NCBI RefSeq assembly: GCF_016545825.1
Contig: NC_052614.1
Location: 1-64,000, forward strand
DNA: 64,000 nt
Reading direction: 5' to 3'
From: Eucalyptus grandis
Lineage: Eukaryota > Streptophyta > Magnoliopsida > Myrtales > Myrtaceae
Every line of letters starts with the position of its first letter. Within the stretch, counting starts at the first letter, position 1. Shown piece by piece: positions 45,000 to 56,546 of this stretch. The notes beneath the pieces were generated by a model. That model worked only from the letters and a program-made list of their open reading frames with translations, was not told where the DNA came from and did no database searches. The translations under genes and the position numbers were made by a program.

Positions 45000-46938
45000 T
45001 GTTGGATGTATGCCCTAAAGCTACTATGTAATAGTTACATGTTAGGGATTTCAATTGTACTATCATTATTATTATTTAATTAATGGCCAATTATTTTATT
45101 TTTATGAATGATTCCGTAAGATCGGTTACAACTAGACTTATTCTTGAGACGTCAAGAATATATGTGACGGGTTTATAGTTAGGCTAAATCTTTAAATCGT
45201 TCCTGGTCAATGGATTATTGAGTGGATATTAATAATTCTGTTAAGACCGGTGTGTTCTTATCTTCACCATTAAGTATTAGATACTTAAGGGAATGATGAG
45301 TCGCATGTCATTAGGTATTATGATGCCTAAGATTGAATACAGGTGTTTGTATTAGACAAGTTCACTGAACGTGACGCATATGGAATGATTAGTAACATGG
45401 AAGCTTTTAGCGTGGTCAATGTCTAATTGTTCATGCTTTGGTCTTGTGTATATAATCCTTAGACCTGAGGCACAGTGTTAACTTGTGTGTTGAACAACTA
45501 TGGTTCACGGGCGCACATAATGCCTGGTCATTGATCCGTCTTTATACTTGATGGTCATAGTTTGTTCATATACGAAGTTGCACGTGTGCGCAATATGAAA
45601 TTTGTCTCCTTGTTACATGCAAGGTATAATAATAATGTCCTATGTGATCTAATTATGACACTGCATTGAAATCCTCGGCCGGGGTTATAACCGAGAATAA
45701 ATTGTTTATGTCTCAAATAAAATGCATGTCAATTAGATTTGTGCCAATGATCGAATTGGTGACTTGACAAATATTCCATGGTCTTTGTTTGATCGGGACA
45801 TAGTAAGACAGAGGGATTGAATTACACTGTAGCCAAAACTGACAGGTTCATTATGTTCTTAAAGCATTCACACTATCTAGGTAGCCATGACATATTGCTA
45901 AATGTCAATCATGGCTTGAAGGACCCAAAGATTAATAGGGACAATTAATTCTTTTGGGAGTACTAATGTGTTAGTAGAAGTCTTACTACCAGCTTAGTGA
46001 TGAACTTAGGGATGTCACACACCATAAACAATTAGGATAACGTGGAACAAGAGAGAAATAATGTTGCAAACGTGTTTACAATTACTGCAATAGAATTGAG
46101 TCGATTTGAAATTAAATTAAATTAGATTTAATTTAATTTAATTTGTATTATAGTCACGAGCCTACTTGCATATGATGCACACGCATGTCCAAAGTGAATA
46201 TATGTTAATGTATTCCAAACGTACATATAAAAATTATGTTCTTTTTAGTTTTTAAGGGGATTCATTAATTATTTGTTTATTTATTCATTTAATTAATTAA
46301 TTAATCAATGATATTTGTGTTTCCTTTTTAATAATAATAACTAATAATAAAAAAAAATATGAAGCTTCGTGCACATGCACGATCGTGCTTCGAGAGATGG
46401 AGATCAACAATGGTTGCTGATCCCACGATCAGCAACGGTTGCTAATGTCACGGTCAGCAACGGTTGCTGATTTGTGAAATACTATCCGAAAGTCCGCAAA
46501 AAAGAGTTGCTCAAAACAAAAAGAAAAATGTGTGCATGTTCTTGTGTTTTTTTGAAACGCGAGAAAGAAGAATGATTCTCTCTCATTCGGGCCGTGACTA
46601 AAAACATCAAGGATATGGTGGATTATCTCCATGAGATTGCTAGCACGATCATAGTGGTGATTATCCGAAAGTTTTCTCTTCCGTTCGACGTCCATTTTTT
46701 GTGTGTCTGAACAAGAGGTCCAATGTTTGTGGGGCTCAAACTGTAGAACATTCGAACCAATTTGTTTAAAGCGTGCTTCGAGAGGTAATTCGTTTAACTC
46801 CCTTTTTATATTCAGATTTTTTATTAAAACGCACGAACAACACCTTCGGAGAATCATGTATAAAATATAATATCTTTATTTCCGCTGTACTTTTTTTAAA
46901 AATTTGTTTACCTATACATGATTCATGAAACCCCAACA
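45000..46938 (+). repeat. 3' LTR of the Angela-like element
   Basis: 1939 bp. It is longer than the 5' copy through small insertions, for example an AATTAAATTTAATT-rich block at about 46110-46150 and a local duplication of GGTCAGCAACGGTTGCT at about 46425-46470. Confidence 0.93.
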
Positions 46939-47040
46939 AATGCGATCTATCCAAATCTATGCTTATCTAGTAGAAACATGACAGATAAATGTGGAAAAGA
47001 AATGGTGCATAAGAACATTCCAATTTGACAATCATTGTAC

Positions 47041-47181
47041 CCTTGTAGCTGTAAAGTTATCTGGTAGCTTTGTGGACATGCATTGTGATTGTTCATTGAT
47101 TTCTGTTAGTTTCCAAATCCCTGATTTGTCTCCTGACTCAACAGCAATTCTAGGCTTCATATTGGCCATGTTCTTACTGTT
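47041..47181 (-). pseudogene. TOPLESS-like exon: SGIWKLTEINEQSQC segment
   Basis: 141 bp, phase 0, acceptor GCTCTATAG and donor GTACAATG. The product reads MKPRIAVESGDKSGIWKLTE then INEQSQC...LPDNFTATR, matching the TOPLESS block KPRIAEE...KSKIWKLTEINE. It lies right of the 26.8-kb element and its next exon lies left of it, so the element interrupts the intron between them. Confidence 0.87.
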
Positions 47182-48117
47182 CTATAGAGCTCAAGCGAGA
47201 GGACATCATTGAAAGGTGTCCAACAAACATGCACATACAAATGCAATTACTACATTCAAGTAACATAATAAGCAACAAAGAAAGCCCCTTGAAAATATTT
47301 AACTACCTAATCCATACGAGAGCCCCTCTTTTACTTGCATACATGAGCACAATGCATGCATGATGGGAGCAGATGCAATACACACCTACCTAGTTCGTGC
47401 TCCTCGTTAAAGCTGCCAATATTTGACGCAGACTGTTCACACAACAATACCGAACACGAAACATGTAGACACAACCCATTAGGACACATCACAATATGTT
47501 TAACCAATTTGTTGACCAGTTATTTACATGTTTTTGTCTAATTCGATGGGTTGACATGTCTAATAGAAGTCATGATGATTTGACACAATTTCACAAACAC
47601 AATTAAGACAAGCAGACACAAATTGACAACCTTAGCCATTTTGCTCCTTTTTCTCTCCATCAGACTTTCTTGTAAACCTTCCAATCCTCCATTATTTCAT
47701 TAGTTTATCATCTAGTTTAGGGTATTTACAAACCTCAAAACTAAAAGTTTCTCCTGAAGATTCTCAATGCATGATCACATGTTGCAATAGCACCAAAATG
47801 AGAGCGCTTTTTGAAGATTTTAGCTCAAAGGCATGTGCAGAAAGATAATTAAGAAAGAGAAATGCAAGAAGGGGTGTTATGTTCCAGCTTCACTTTATAA
47901 TTCAGGAAAACTGAAATCCCTACTTCCATGAACAGAAGACTTAAAATAGCGTGAAGTACATATAATAAGTCCTAGGAGTTCTAGTTACGAATGTTGAGAA
48001 AAGCATCCCATACATAACAGATAATTGATCAACCAGTTAAAATAATTCTCTTTGTAGATGGAACTATTCATTAATAAATGAAAAAAAGATAAAGAAAAAG
48101 CAAGAACAAATAAGTAC
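47182..48117 (-). other. Interval where TOPLESS WD40 exons are missing
   Basis: In an intact gene about ten exons encoding WD40 repeats belong here. Only about 0.9 kb is present and I see no further exon. Around 47440-47640 the text (ACACAACCCATTAGGACACATC, AACACAATTAAGACAAG) looks like a dispersed repeat, not further identified. Confidence 0.55.
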
Positions 48118-48230
48118 TTCATCTAAGATTCCAAAAGGTCTTGGTCTCTTCAAAACATGTTCAGAATCTGCTGTTTGGTAGTCGATGGCTGAGTTGTTGG
48201 CTAGAGGAGTCCTAGAACACTTTAAGAGAA
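48118..48230 (-). pseudogene. TOPLESS-like exon: proline-rich linker segment
   Basis: 113 bp between acceptor GATACAG and donor GTACTT. The product carries SRTPLANNSAIDYQTADSEH and VLKRPRPFGILDE, matching the TOPLESS linker between CTLH and WD40 domains (RPRTP...DYQTADSEH...KR-RPFGISDE). No stop. Only about 60 bp separate it from the end of the TNL pseudogene. Confidence 0.83.
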
Positions 48231-48289
48231 CTGTATCACCAGACAAAAAGTAAGTAAAATGCCAAATTAATAGCCTGAACTTGTAGAAA

Positions 48290-51200
48290 TTACAAATCAA
48301 GTTTCACAGCTTTTCCACAACGTATTACAGAAGGGAGACACTCAAGCCAATCAAAAAGAGTGAGTTTCTCAAGAAAGGTTAGTTAGGAAAGATCTAGCAA
48401 TTGTAGGATCTGGTAGGTGATACCTAGAGACAGTACACAAGAGCGCAGGTCCGATAGTTTTTTACGCTTATCTAAATCAAGATTGACTAGCAAAACTTGT
48501 TCAGCTGGTCCTTCCGAATTTTTCCCTCCTGAAGCTCTCAACTCTTGGAGTTCTACCAATATTCCCCTGTCATCAAGTAATTCTGTCATGGGATTCCACT
48601 AATGTCCAACATCCTCAAGTTTTTCACATTGCCAGTATTTTCTGGTAATTCCATAATCATTGTAGATGTAGTTCCGTCAATGATTCCAACTTTCTGGTTG
48701 AGTATGGGATTTCTCTCAACAAGTGGCATCCGAATAATAACAAGCGTTGCAGAGATGTGAAGGAGACTACAGTGTCTGGAAATTAAGCATGTTTATCGCA
48801 TCCCCTTAGGTCTAGGAGAGATAGAGATGCTAGATGGCCTATGGAGCTTGGGATGTAGGCTAGTGATGCAAAATAAGAGGCATCAAGAGTCTCAAGCTTC
48901 TTCAAAGAACCAATGAAGTCAGGTAATTTTTCAAATGTTGTAGATTATAAACGCAGCTCGGTCAATGATTCTAACTTTCCGATGGAGTCTGACGTTCTCT
49001 CAATAAGTGTCATTCCAAAATTACAAGCTCTACAACGATGTGAGGGAGCCTATAGTGTTTGGAAGTTAAGCAAGTTTATTGCACCCCCATAAGTCAAGGA
49101 GAGACAAAGATGCTAGATGGCCCATAGAGCTTGGTATGCAGGCTAATGATGCACAATCAGAGGAATCAACAATCTTGAGCCTCTTTATAAAACCAATAAA
49201 TTCAGGTTATTCTTCAAATGTTGTAGATTTTAAACGCAACTCGGTCAATGATTCCAAAATTTCAGTGGATTCAGGAATTTCTCTAAACGAGTGGCATTCC
49301 AATAATCACAAGCTCCGTAGCGATGTGAGGGAGCCTATGATGTCCAAAAGTTCAGCAAGTTTATATCACCCCCTTAAGTCAAGGAGTGATAAAGATGCTA
49401 GATGGCCTATGGAGCTTGGTATGCGGGCTAATGATACACAATAAGAGGCATCAAGAGTCTTGAGCTTCTTCAAAGAATCAAAAAAGTCAGGTAATTTTTC
49501 AAATGCTACAAATTTTAAATGCAGCTCACCCAATTATTCCAACTTTCTGATGGAATTTGGCATTTCTTTCAATGAGTGGCATTCCGACAATAACAAGCTC
49601 TGCAACGATGTGAGGGAACCTATGGTGCCCAGAAGTTTAGCAAGTTTATTGCAACCCGTTTGGCCAAGAGAGACAAAGATGCCACACAACCTATAGAGCT
49701 TGGTATAGAGCTAATGATGCACAATAAGCGGTATCAAGAGTCTTGAGCTTCTTTAAATAACCCATAAATTCTGGCAATCCTTCAAATGCAGTAGATTTTA
49801 AATGCAGCTCGGCCAATGATTCCAACATTCCGATGGAGTCTGGCATTTCTCTCAATGAGTGGCATTCCGATAATAACAAGCTCTGCAAACATGTGAGGGA
49901 ACCTATTGTGTCCGGAAGTTGAGCAAGTTTATCGCACCCCCTTAGGTCAAGGAGAGACAGAGATGCTGGATGGCATATGGAGCTTGGTATACAAGCCAAT
50001 GATGCACAATAAGAAGCATCAAGAGTCTTGAGCTTCTTTAAAGAACCGATAAATTTGGGCAATTCTTCAAATGCTGTAGATTTTAAGTGCAGCTCGATCA
50101 ATGATTCCAACTTTCCGATGGCGTCTGGCATTTCTCTCAACGAGTGGCATTTCGATAATAACAAGCTCTGTAGCGATGTCAGGGAGCCTATTGTGTCCGC
50201 AAGTTGAGCAAGTTTTTCGCACCCCTTAGGTCAATGAGAGCAGATATGCTAGATGGCCTAAGGAGCTTGGTATGCGATTTAATGATGCACAATAAGAGGC
50301 ATCAATAGTCTTGAGCTTCTTTAAAGAACCGATAAATTCAGGAAATTCTTCAAATGCTATAAATTTTAAATGAAGCTCGGTCAATCATTCAAACTACCCG
50401 ATGGAGTCTAGCATTTCTCTCAACGAGTGGCATTCCGATAATAACAACCTCTACAGCGATGTGAGGGAGCCTATGGTGTCCGGAAGTTGAGCAAGTTTAT
50501 TGCCCCCCTTAGGTCAAGGAGAGACAGAGATGCCAGATGGCCTATGGAGCTTGGTATGCGGGCTAATGATGCACAATAATAGGCCTTAAGAGTCTTGAGC
50601 TTCTTTAAAGAACCCATAAATTCAAGCAATTCTTCAAATGCTGTAGATTTTAAACTCACCCCGATAATGATTCCAACTTTTCGATAGAGTCTAGCATTTC
50701 TCTCAACAAGTGGCATTCTGATAATAACAAGCTCTGCAGCTATATGAGGGAGCCTATTGTGTCCGGAACTTGAGCAACTTTATCACACCTCTTACGTCAA
50801 GGAGAGACAAAGATGCTAGATGTCCTATGGATGCGGGCTAATGATGCACAAGAAGAGGAATCAAGAGTCTTGAGCTTCTTTAAAGAACCAATAAATTCGG
50901 GCAATTCTTCAAATGATGTAGATTCTAAATGCAGCTCGGTCAATGATTCCAACTTTCCGATGGAGTCTGGCATTTCTCTCAACGAGTGGCATTCCGATAA
51001 TAGCAAGCTCTGCAGCGATGTGAAGGAGCCTATTGTGTCCGGAAGTTGAGCAAGTTTATCACACCCCCTTAGGTCAAGGAGAGACAGAGATGCTAGATGG
51101 CATATGGAGCTTGGTATGCAGGCTAATGATGCACAATAAGAGGCATTAAGAGTCTTGAGCTTCTTTAAAGAACCGATAAATTCAGGCAATTCTTCAAACG

Positions 51201-54200
51201 GTGTAGATTTTAAATGCAGCTCAGTCAATGATTTTAACTTTCCGATGGAGTCTGGCATTTCTCTCAATAAGTGGCATTCCAATAATAACAATCTCTGCAG
51301 CGATGTGAGAGAGCCTATTGTGTCTGGAAGTTGACCAAGTTTATCGCACCCCCTTAGGTTAAGTAAAGACAGAGATGCTAGATGGCTTATGGAGATTGCT
51401 ATGTGGACTAATGATGCACAATAAGAGGCATCAAGAAACTTGAGCTTCTTCAAAGAACCAATAAATTCGGGCAATTCTTCAAATGATGTAGAGTTTAAAC
51501 CCAACCCGATCAAAGATTCCAAATTTCCGATGGAGTCTGGCAATTCTCTCAACGAGTGGCATTCCGATAATAACAAGTGCTTCAGTGATGTGAGGGAGCC
51601 TATGCTGTCGGGAAGTTGAGCAAGTTTATCGCACCCCCTTAGGTTAAGGCGAGACAGAGATGCGAGATGGCATATGGAGCTTGGTATGCGGGCTAATGAT
51701 GCACAATAAGAGGCATCAAGAGTCTTGAGCTTGTTTAAAGAACCGATAAATTCAGGCAATTCTTCAAATGCTGTAGATTTTAAATGCAGCTCGGTCAATG
51801 ATTCCAACTTTCCGATGGACTGGGGCATTTCTCTTAACAAGAGACATTCTGATTATAACAACTTCTGCAACGATGCGAGGCAGCCTATTCCGTCGAGAAG
51901 TTGAGCAAGGTTATTGCACCCCCTTACGTCAAGGAGAGACAGAGATGCTAGATGTCCTATGGAGCTTGGGATGCGGTTTAATGATGAACAATAAGAGGCA
52001 TCAAGAGTCTTGAGCCTCTTTAAAGAACAGATAAGTTCGGGCAATTCTTCAAATGCTATACATTTTAAGTGCAGCTCCATCAATGATTCCAACTTTCCGA
52101 TGGAGGCTGGCATTTCTCTCAACGAGTGGCATTGCGATAATAACAATCTCTACAGCGATGTGAAAGAGCCTATTGTGTCAGGTAGTTAAGAAAGTTTATC
52201 GCACCCCCTTAGGTTAAGGAGAGCCAGAGATGCTAAATGGCTTATGGAGCTTGGTATGCGGGCTAATGATGCACAATAAGAGGCTTCAAGAAACTTGAGC
52301 TTCTTTAAAAAAACCAATAAATTCAAGCAATTCTTCAAATACTGTAGATTTTAAGCATAGCCCGATCAATGATTCCAACTTTCCGATGGAGTCTGGCATT
52401 TCTCTCAATGTGTGGCAGTCCAGTAAGAACAAGTGCTCTAAGGATGTGAGGGAGCCTATGGTGTCAGGAAGTTGAGCAAGTTTACCGCACCCCCTTAGGT
52501 CCATGCGAGACAGAGATGCGAGATGGCCTATGCAACTTGGTATTTGTGCTAATGATGCACAACAAGAGGCATCAAGAGTCTTGAGCGTATTTAAAAAACC
52601 GATAAAATCGGGCAATTCTTCCAATGCTGTAGATTTTAAATGCAGCTCGATCAATGATTCCAACTTTCCGATCGAGTCTAGCATTTCTCTCAACAAGTGG
52701 CATTCCGATAATAACAATCTTTGCAGCGATGTGAGGGAGCCTATTGTGTTCAGAAGTTGAGCAAGTTTATCGCACCCGCTTAGGTCAAGGAGAGACAGAG
52801 ATGCTAGATGGCATATGGAGCTTGGTATGCGTGCTAATGATGCACAATAAGAGGCCTCAAGAGTCTTGAGCTTATTCAAAGAACCGATAAATTCGGGCAA
52901 TTCTTCAAATGCTGTAGATTTTAAATGCAACTCGGTCAATGATTCCAACGTTCCGATCGAGTCTGGCATTTCTCTCAATGAGTGGCATTCCGATAATAAC
53001 AATCTCTATAGCAATGTGAGGGAGCCTATTGTGTCTGGAAGTTGAGCAAGTTTATCGCACCCGCTTAGGTCAAGGAGAGACAGAAATGCTAGATGGCATA
53101 TGGAGCTTGGTATGCAGGCTAATGATGCACAATAAGAGGCATTAAGAGTCTTGAGCTTCTTTAAAGAACCAATAAATTCGGGCAATTCTTCAAAGGCTGT
53201 AGATTTTAAATGCAGCTTGATCAATGATTCCAACTTTCCGATGGAGTCTGGCATTTCTCTCAATGAGTGACATTCCGATAATAACAATCTCTACAGCGAT
53301 GTGAGAGAGCCTATTGTGTCCGAAAGTTGAGCAAGTTTATGACACCCACTTAGGTCAAGGAGAGACAGAGATGCTAGATGGCTTATGGAGCTTGGTATGT
53401 GGGCTAATGATGCACAATAAGAGGCTTCAAGAAACTTCAGCTTCTTTAAAGAAACAATAAATTCGGGCAATTCTTCAAATACTGTAGAATTTAAACTCAG
53501 CCAAGTCAACAATTCCAACTTTCCGATTGTTTCTGGCATTTCTCTCAACGAGTGGCATTCCAATAATAACAATCTCTTCCGCGATGTGAGGGTGCCTATT
53601 GTGTCCGGAAGTTGAGCAAGTTTATTGCACCTGCTTAGGTCAAGGAGAGACAGAGATGCTAGATGTCCTATGGAGCTTGGTATGCAGGCTAATGATTCAC
53701 AATAAGAGGCATTAAGAGTCTCGAGCTTCTTCAAAGAACTGATTAATTTGGGCAATTATTCAATTGCTGTAGATTTTAAATGCAATTCGGTCAATGATTC
53801 CAACTTTCCGATGGAGTCTGGCAATTCTCTCAACAAGTGGCATTCCGATAACAACAAGCTCTGCAGCGATGTGAGGGAGCCTATGGTGTTGGGAAGTTGA
53901 GCAAGTTTATTGCACCCCCTTAGGTCAAGGAGAGATAGAGATGCTACGTGGTCTATGGAGCTTGGTATGCGGGTTAATGATGCACAATAAGAGGCATCAA
54001 GATTCTTGAGCTTCTTCAAAGAACCAATAAATTTGGGCAATTCGTCAAATCCTGTAGATTTTAAACACAGGTCGGTCAATGATCCCAACTTTCCGATGGA
54101 GTCTGGCATTTCTCTCAACAAGTGGCCTTCCAATAATGACAATCTCTGCAATGATGTGAGGGAGCCTATGGTGTTGGGAAGTTGCGCAAGTTTCATGCAC

Positions 54201-55296
54201 CACCTTAGGTCAAGGTGGGATAGAGATGCTAGATGGCCTATGGTGTTTGGTATGCAGGCTAATGATGCACAACAAGAGGCATCAAGAGTCTTGAGCTTCT
54301 TTCAAGAGCCTATGAAGTTAGGTAATTTTTCAAATGATGTGGATTGTAAACCCAGGTTGATCAATGATTCCAACTTTCCGATGGAGTCTGATGTTTCTCT
54401 CAATGAGTGGCATTTCGATAGCAACAACGTCCCTAGCGATGTGAGGGAGCCTATGGTGTCGGGAAGTTGAGCAAGTTTATTGCACCCCCTTAGGTCAAGG
54501 AGAGACAGAGATGCCAAATGGTCTATGGAGCTTGGTATGCGGGCTAATGATGCACAATAAGAGGCATCAAGAGTCTCGAGCTTCTTTAAAGAACCGATAA
54601 ATTCGGGCAATTCTTCAAATGCTGTATATTTTAAATGCAACTCGGTCAATGATTCCAACTTTTCGATGGAGTCTGGCATTTCTCTCATCGAGTGGCATTC
54701 CGATAATAACACGCTTTGCAGCGATGTGAGGGAGCCTATGGTGTCCGGAAGTTGAGCAAATTTATCACACCCCGTTAAGTCCAGGAGAGATAAAGATGCC
54801 ACGTGGCCTATAGAGCTTGGTATGCAGGCTAATGAGTGGCAATAAGAGGCATCAAGAGTCTTGAGCTTCTTCAAAGAACCAATTGATTCGGGTAATTCTT
54901 CAATTTCTGTAAATTTTAGGTGCAACTAAGTTAATGACACAAGGGAGCCTAAGTATTTTGGAAGTCCTGCAAGTTGTTCACAACATGCAACTTTTAGAGT
55001 CTCCAGTTTTGTCAAATTGCCTCCCGCAATAGGAATCTCCCGTATCATAGTGTCATTTGAGAGAAGCTCCCTCAATTCTTCCATTCTACCGACACCAAGC
55101 GGTAGTTCCTTTAGTTTTGAACAACCATTGACATTCAAGGAGATGAGGGTGTTGATGTCATTAATAGAAGGGTGGATCTTTTCTAGATCCTCACAATCTT
55201 CAAGAATCAAAATTTCCAAGCTCCTAAAGCAGACAAGTCTGGAGTTGTTCTCAGAGCACAACCCATAAGGTTGAGAACTTTAAGTTTGGTTGCCAC
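48290..55296 (-). pseudogene. TNL LRR exon with C-terminal region
   Basis: The acceptor TTTAG at 55297-55301 opens a phase-0 exon starting VATKLKVLNLMGC. A one-base loss near 55228 shifts the frame into CFRSLEILILEDCEDLEKIH. An ordinary LRR stretch to 54926 follows (SKLKELPLGVGRMEELREL), then the 22-module array, then a non-repetitive C-terminal part (MTELLDDRGILVELQELRAS) with a stop at 48383-48385 and a final EKLTLFDWLECLPSVIR to the stop at 48290-48292. In-frame stops occur at about 54923, 54302, 53756, 53288 and 53003. Frameshifts are clear at about 52310 (T-run) and in 50165-50830. The leftmost modules (48640-49690) are the most decayed. Confidence 0.85.
48700..54925 (-). repeat. Tandem array of ~22 four-LRR modules (285 bp / 95 residues each)
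   Basis: A landmark on the plus strand, CTAATGATGCACAATAAGAGG, recurs 22 times from about 48861 to 54829 with a mean spacing of about 284 bp. Each module encodes four LRRs of 22-25 residues: LREMPDSIGKLESLTELHLK, EELPEFIGSLKKLKTLDASY, LARIPSSICHLASLSLLDLR and LAQLPDTIGSLTSLQSLLLS. Neighbouring modules are very similar, pointing to unequal crossing-over or conversion. Confidence 0.93.
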
Positions 55297-56264
55297 CTAA
55301 ATGAAAGAAAGAGAGTATACCTCCATGAGATTGGATATAAATACCCATGCTCCACTGCTCCTCCATAGTTGTCTTATTTAATTTTTGTCATTTCTTTTTT
55401 TTAGTATTTTGGCTACACGAAAATATGTATATTTTTAGGCATATTATTGCAAAGAGAACATCAGGGATGTATGAGTGCTAACTACAATTATTGGTAAAAT
55501 CGTTTCGTAGAAAATATGATGCCTAGTTTTTCAAAGTTATGTCGATGCTATTATTTGTTAATTAGAGATATGCAAATTTTATTATAAAAATAAATGGCTA
55601 CTTTATTCACGAAAATAAAAGTTTAGATGCTATATGTGCAAGATACAAAAAAATGTTATATTAAAAATATTTAAATGCCATTGGAAGGATGATTTAATGA
55701 CTCATATAACAATACATCTTTATAATTGTGTTGTACGGTGACTTCAACATTGAACAATTATAATGAACAAATATTGTGTGCAACAAGTCAAAGCAATTCA
55801 CGTATTATCTACATTACTCTAAAAATAACAATGAATTTTGAATTCTAGTATGTATGTACAAGTCACTGTGAGGAAGTTTTTGTTTCTCCTTGAAAGAAGA
55901 TCCATACATACATATAACAAGACTTGCTAAAAGGACATACTTTTGCATGGGAAGAAATTAAGCGGAAGCCATAAACCACTTAAATTAAAGTTAACATAGA
56001 CATAGTATTGTAAATATATTTTTGATATATTTTAATTAATATAGTTAAAAAAAAAATTAGCGTGTCTTACGGTAAGTATGACTGGCTGTTAAGACATTGA
56101 AGGGCAGAAGCTTCTGGCATATTTTAAGTGCCTAAAATTCCTCTTATGCTTAGAGGAAAATCCATCATATGAAGAAGGATTTTTAGAAGAAAGAAAGGAG
56201 AACTTGGTGCAATTGCACCTGTCGATAACATGTGATTATTTATAAGAGACATGCTACGTCTTAC
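55297..56264 (-). other. Intron between first-LRR exon and giant LRR exon
   Basis: Donor GTAAGACG at its start (56264 downwards) and acceptor TTTAG at 55297. AT-rich, no other signal seen. Confidence 0.75.
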
Positions 56265-56546
56265 CTTTAGTGGAGCCCATCCTCCCCAGTCCTCCGAAAT
56301 CTAACTACTCTGCAAATCGAGCACGACTAATTTCTTCGGGTGAAAGTTCGCAACTCCAAAATCCAAGCAACAATTCCTCCATTCAATCCATCTTAATTGA
56401 AGAAGTGAGTTTTGAAAATTTCCGGTGAGATTCACACCATCGATTTGAAGGAATCTTAAGTTGGTCAAATCTTTAAATTTCTCAGCTGTGTAACTTCCTC
56501 CCCTATCATATTTGCTCAGACAAAGGGCCTCAATCATACTAGTGCC
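56265..56546 (-). pseudogene. TNL first-LRR exon with premature stop
   Basis: 282 bp, phase 0, acceptor AACTGCAG and donor GTAAGA. It reads GTSMIEALCLSKYDRGG, then EKFKDLTNLRFLQIDGVNL, LQLRWIEWRNC and HPKKLVVLDLQSS. A TAG follows at 56301-56303, then ISEDWGGWAPLK to the donor. TNL genes commonly have one short exon like this after NB-ARC. The stop would remove all downstream LRRs from the main product. Confidence 0.88.

Larger units (their letters stand above)
20130..46938 (+). mobile_element. Angela/BARE-like Ty1/copia retrotransposon, expanded by three nested insertions
   Basis: LTRs of 1856 and 1939 bp begin TGTTGGATG and end CCCCAACA. A perfect primer-binding site follows the first and a purine tract precedes the second. 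Flanks are AATGT and AATGC, a 5-bp target duplication with one change. Without its insertions (23151-26757, 29677-40324, 40471-43789, each with its target duplication) the element is about 9.2 kb. The integrase block with NGV-ERRNRTLLDMV and MMSYTDLP, and the long LTRs, point to the Angela lineage. It inserted in an intron of the TOPLESS-like gene, in opposite orientation. LTRs differ by several percent, and the coding region has stops and a lost integrase catalytic residue. Confidence 0.9.
18235..48230 (-). pseudogene. TOPLESS-like corepressor pseudogene, scattered exons split by a 26.8-kb retrotransposon
   Basis: Five minus-strand exons match the TOPLESS/TPR family in the right order, from the N-terminal side: 48118-48230, 47041-47181, 19088-19198, 18825-19004, 18235-18336. 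The last four would be consecutive in the normal gene. All but the last keep phase-0 borders with AG/GT sites. Most of the WD40 exons that belong between 48118 and 47181 are missing. The N-terminal LisH/CTLH region would lie right of 48230, but TNL sequence is there instead. Premature stops occur in the exons. TOPLESS proteins are nuclear adaptors for EAR-motif repressors and histone deacetylases. This locus is a partial duplicate, not a working gene. Confidence 0.85.

Noticed and set aside
49079..54470. Plus-strand open frames across the LRR array
   Set aside because: Antisense shadows of the LRR modules. They repeat with the same 285-bp period.
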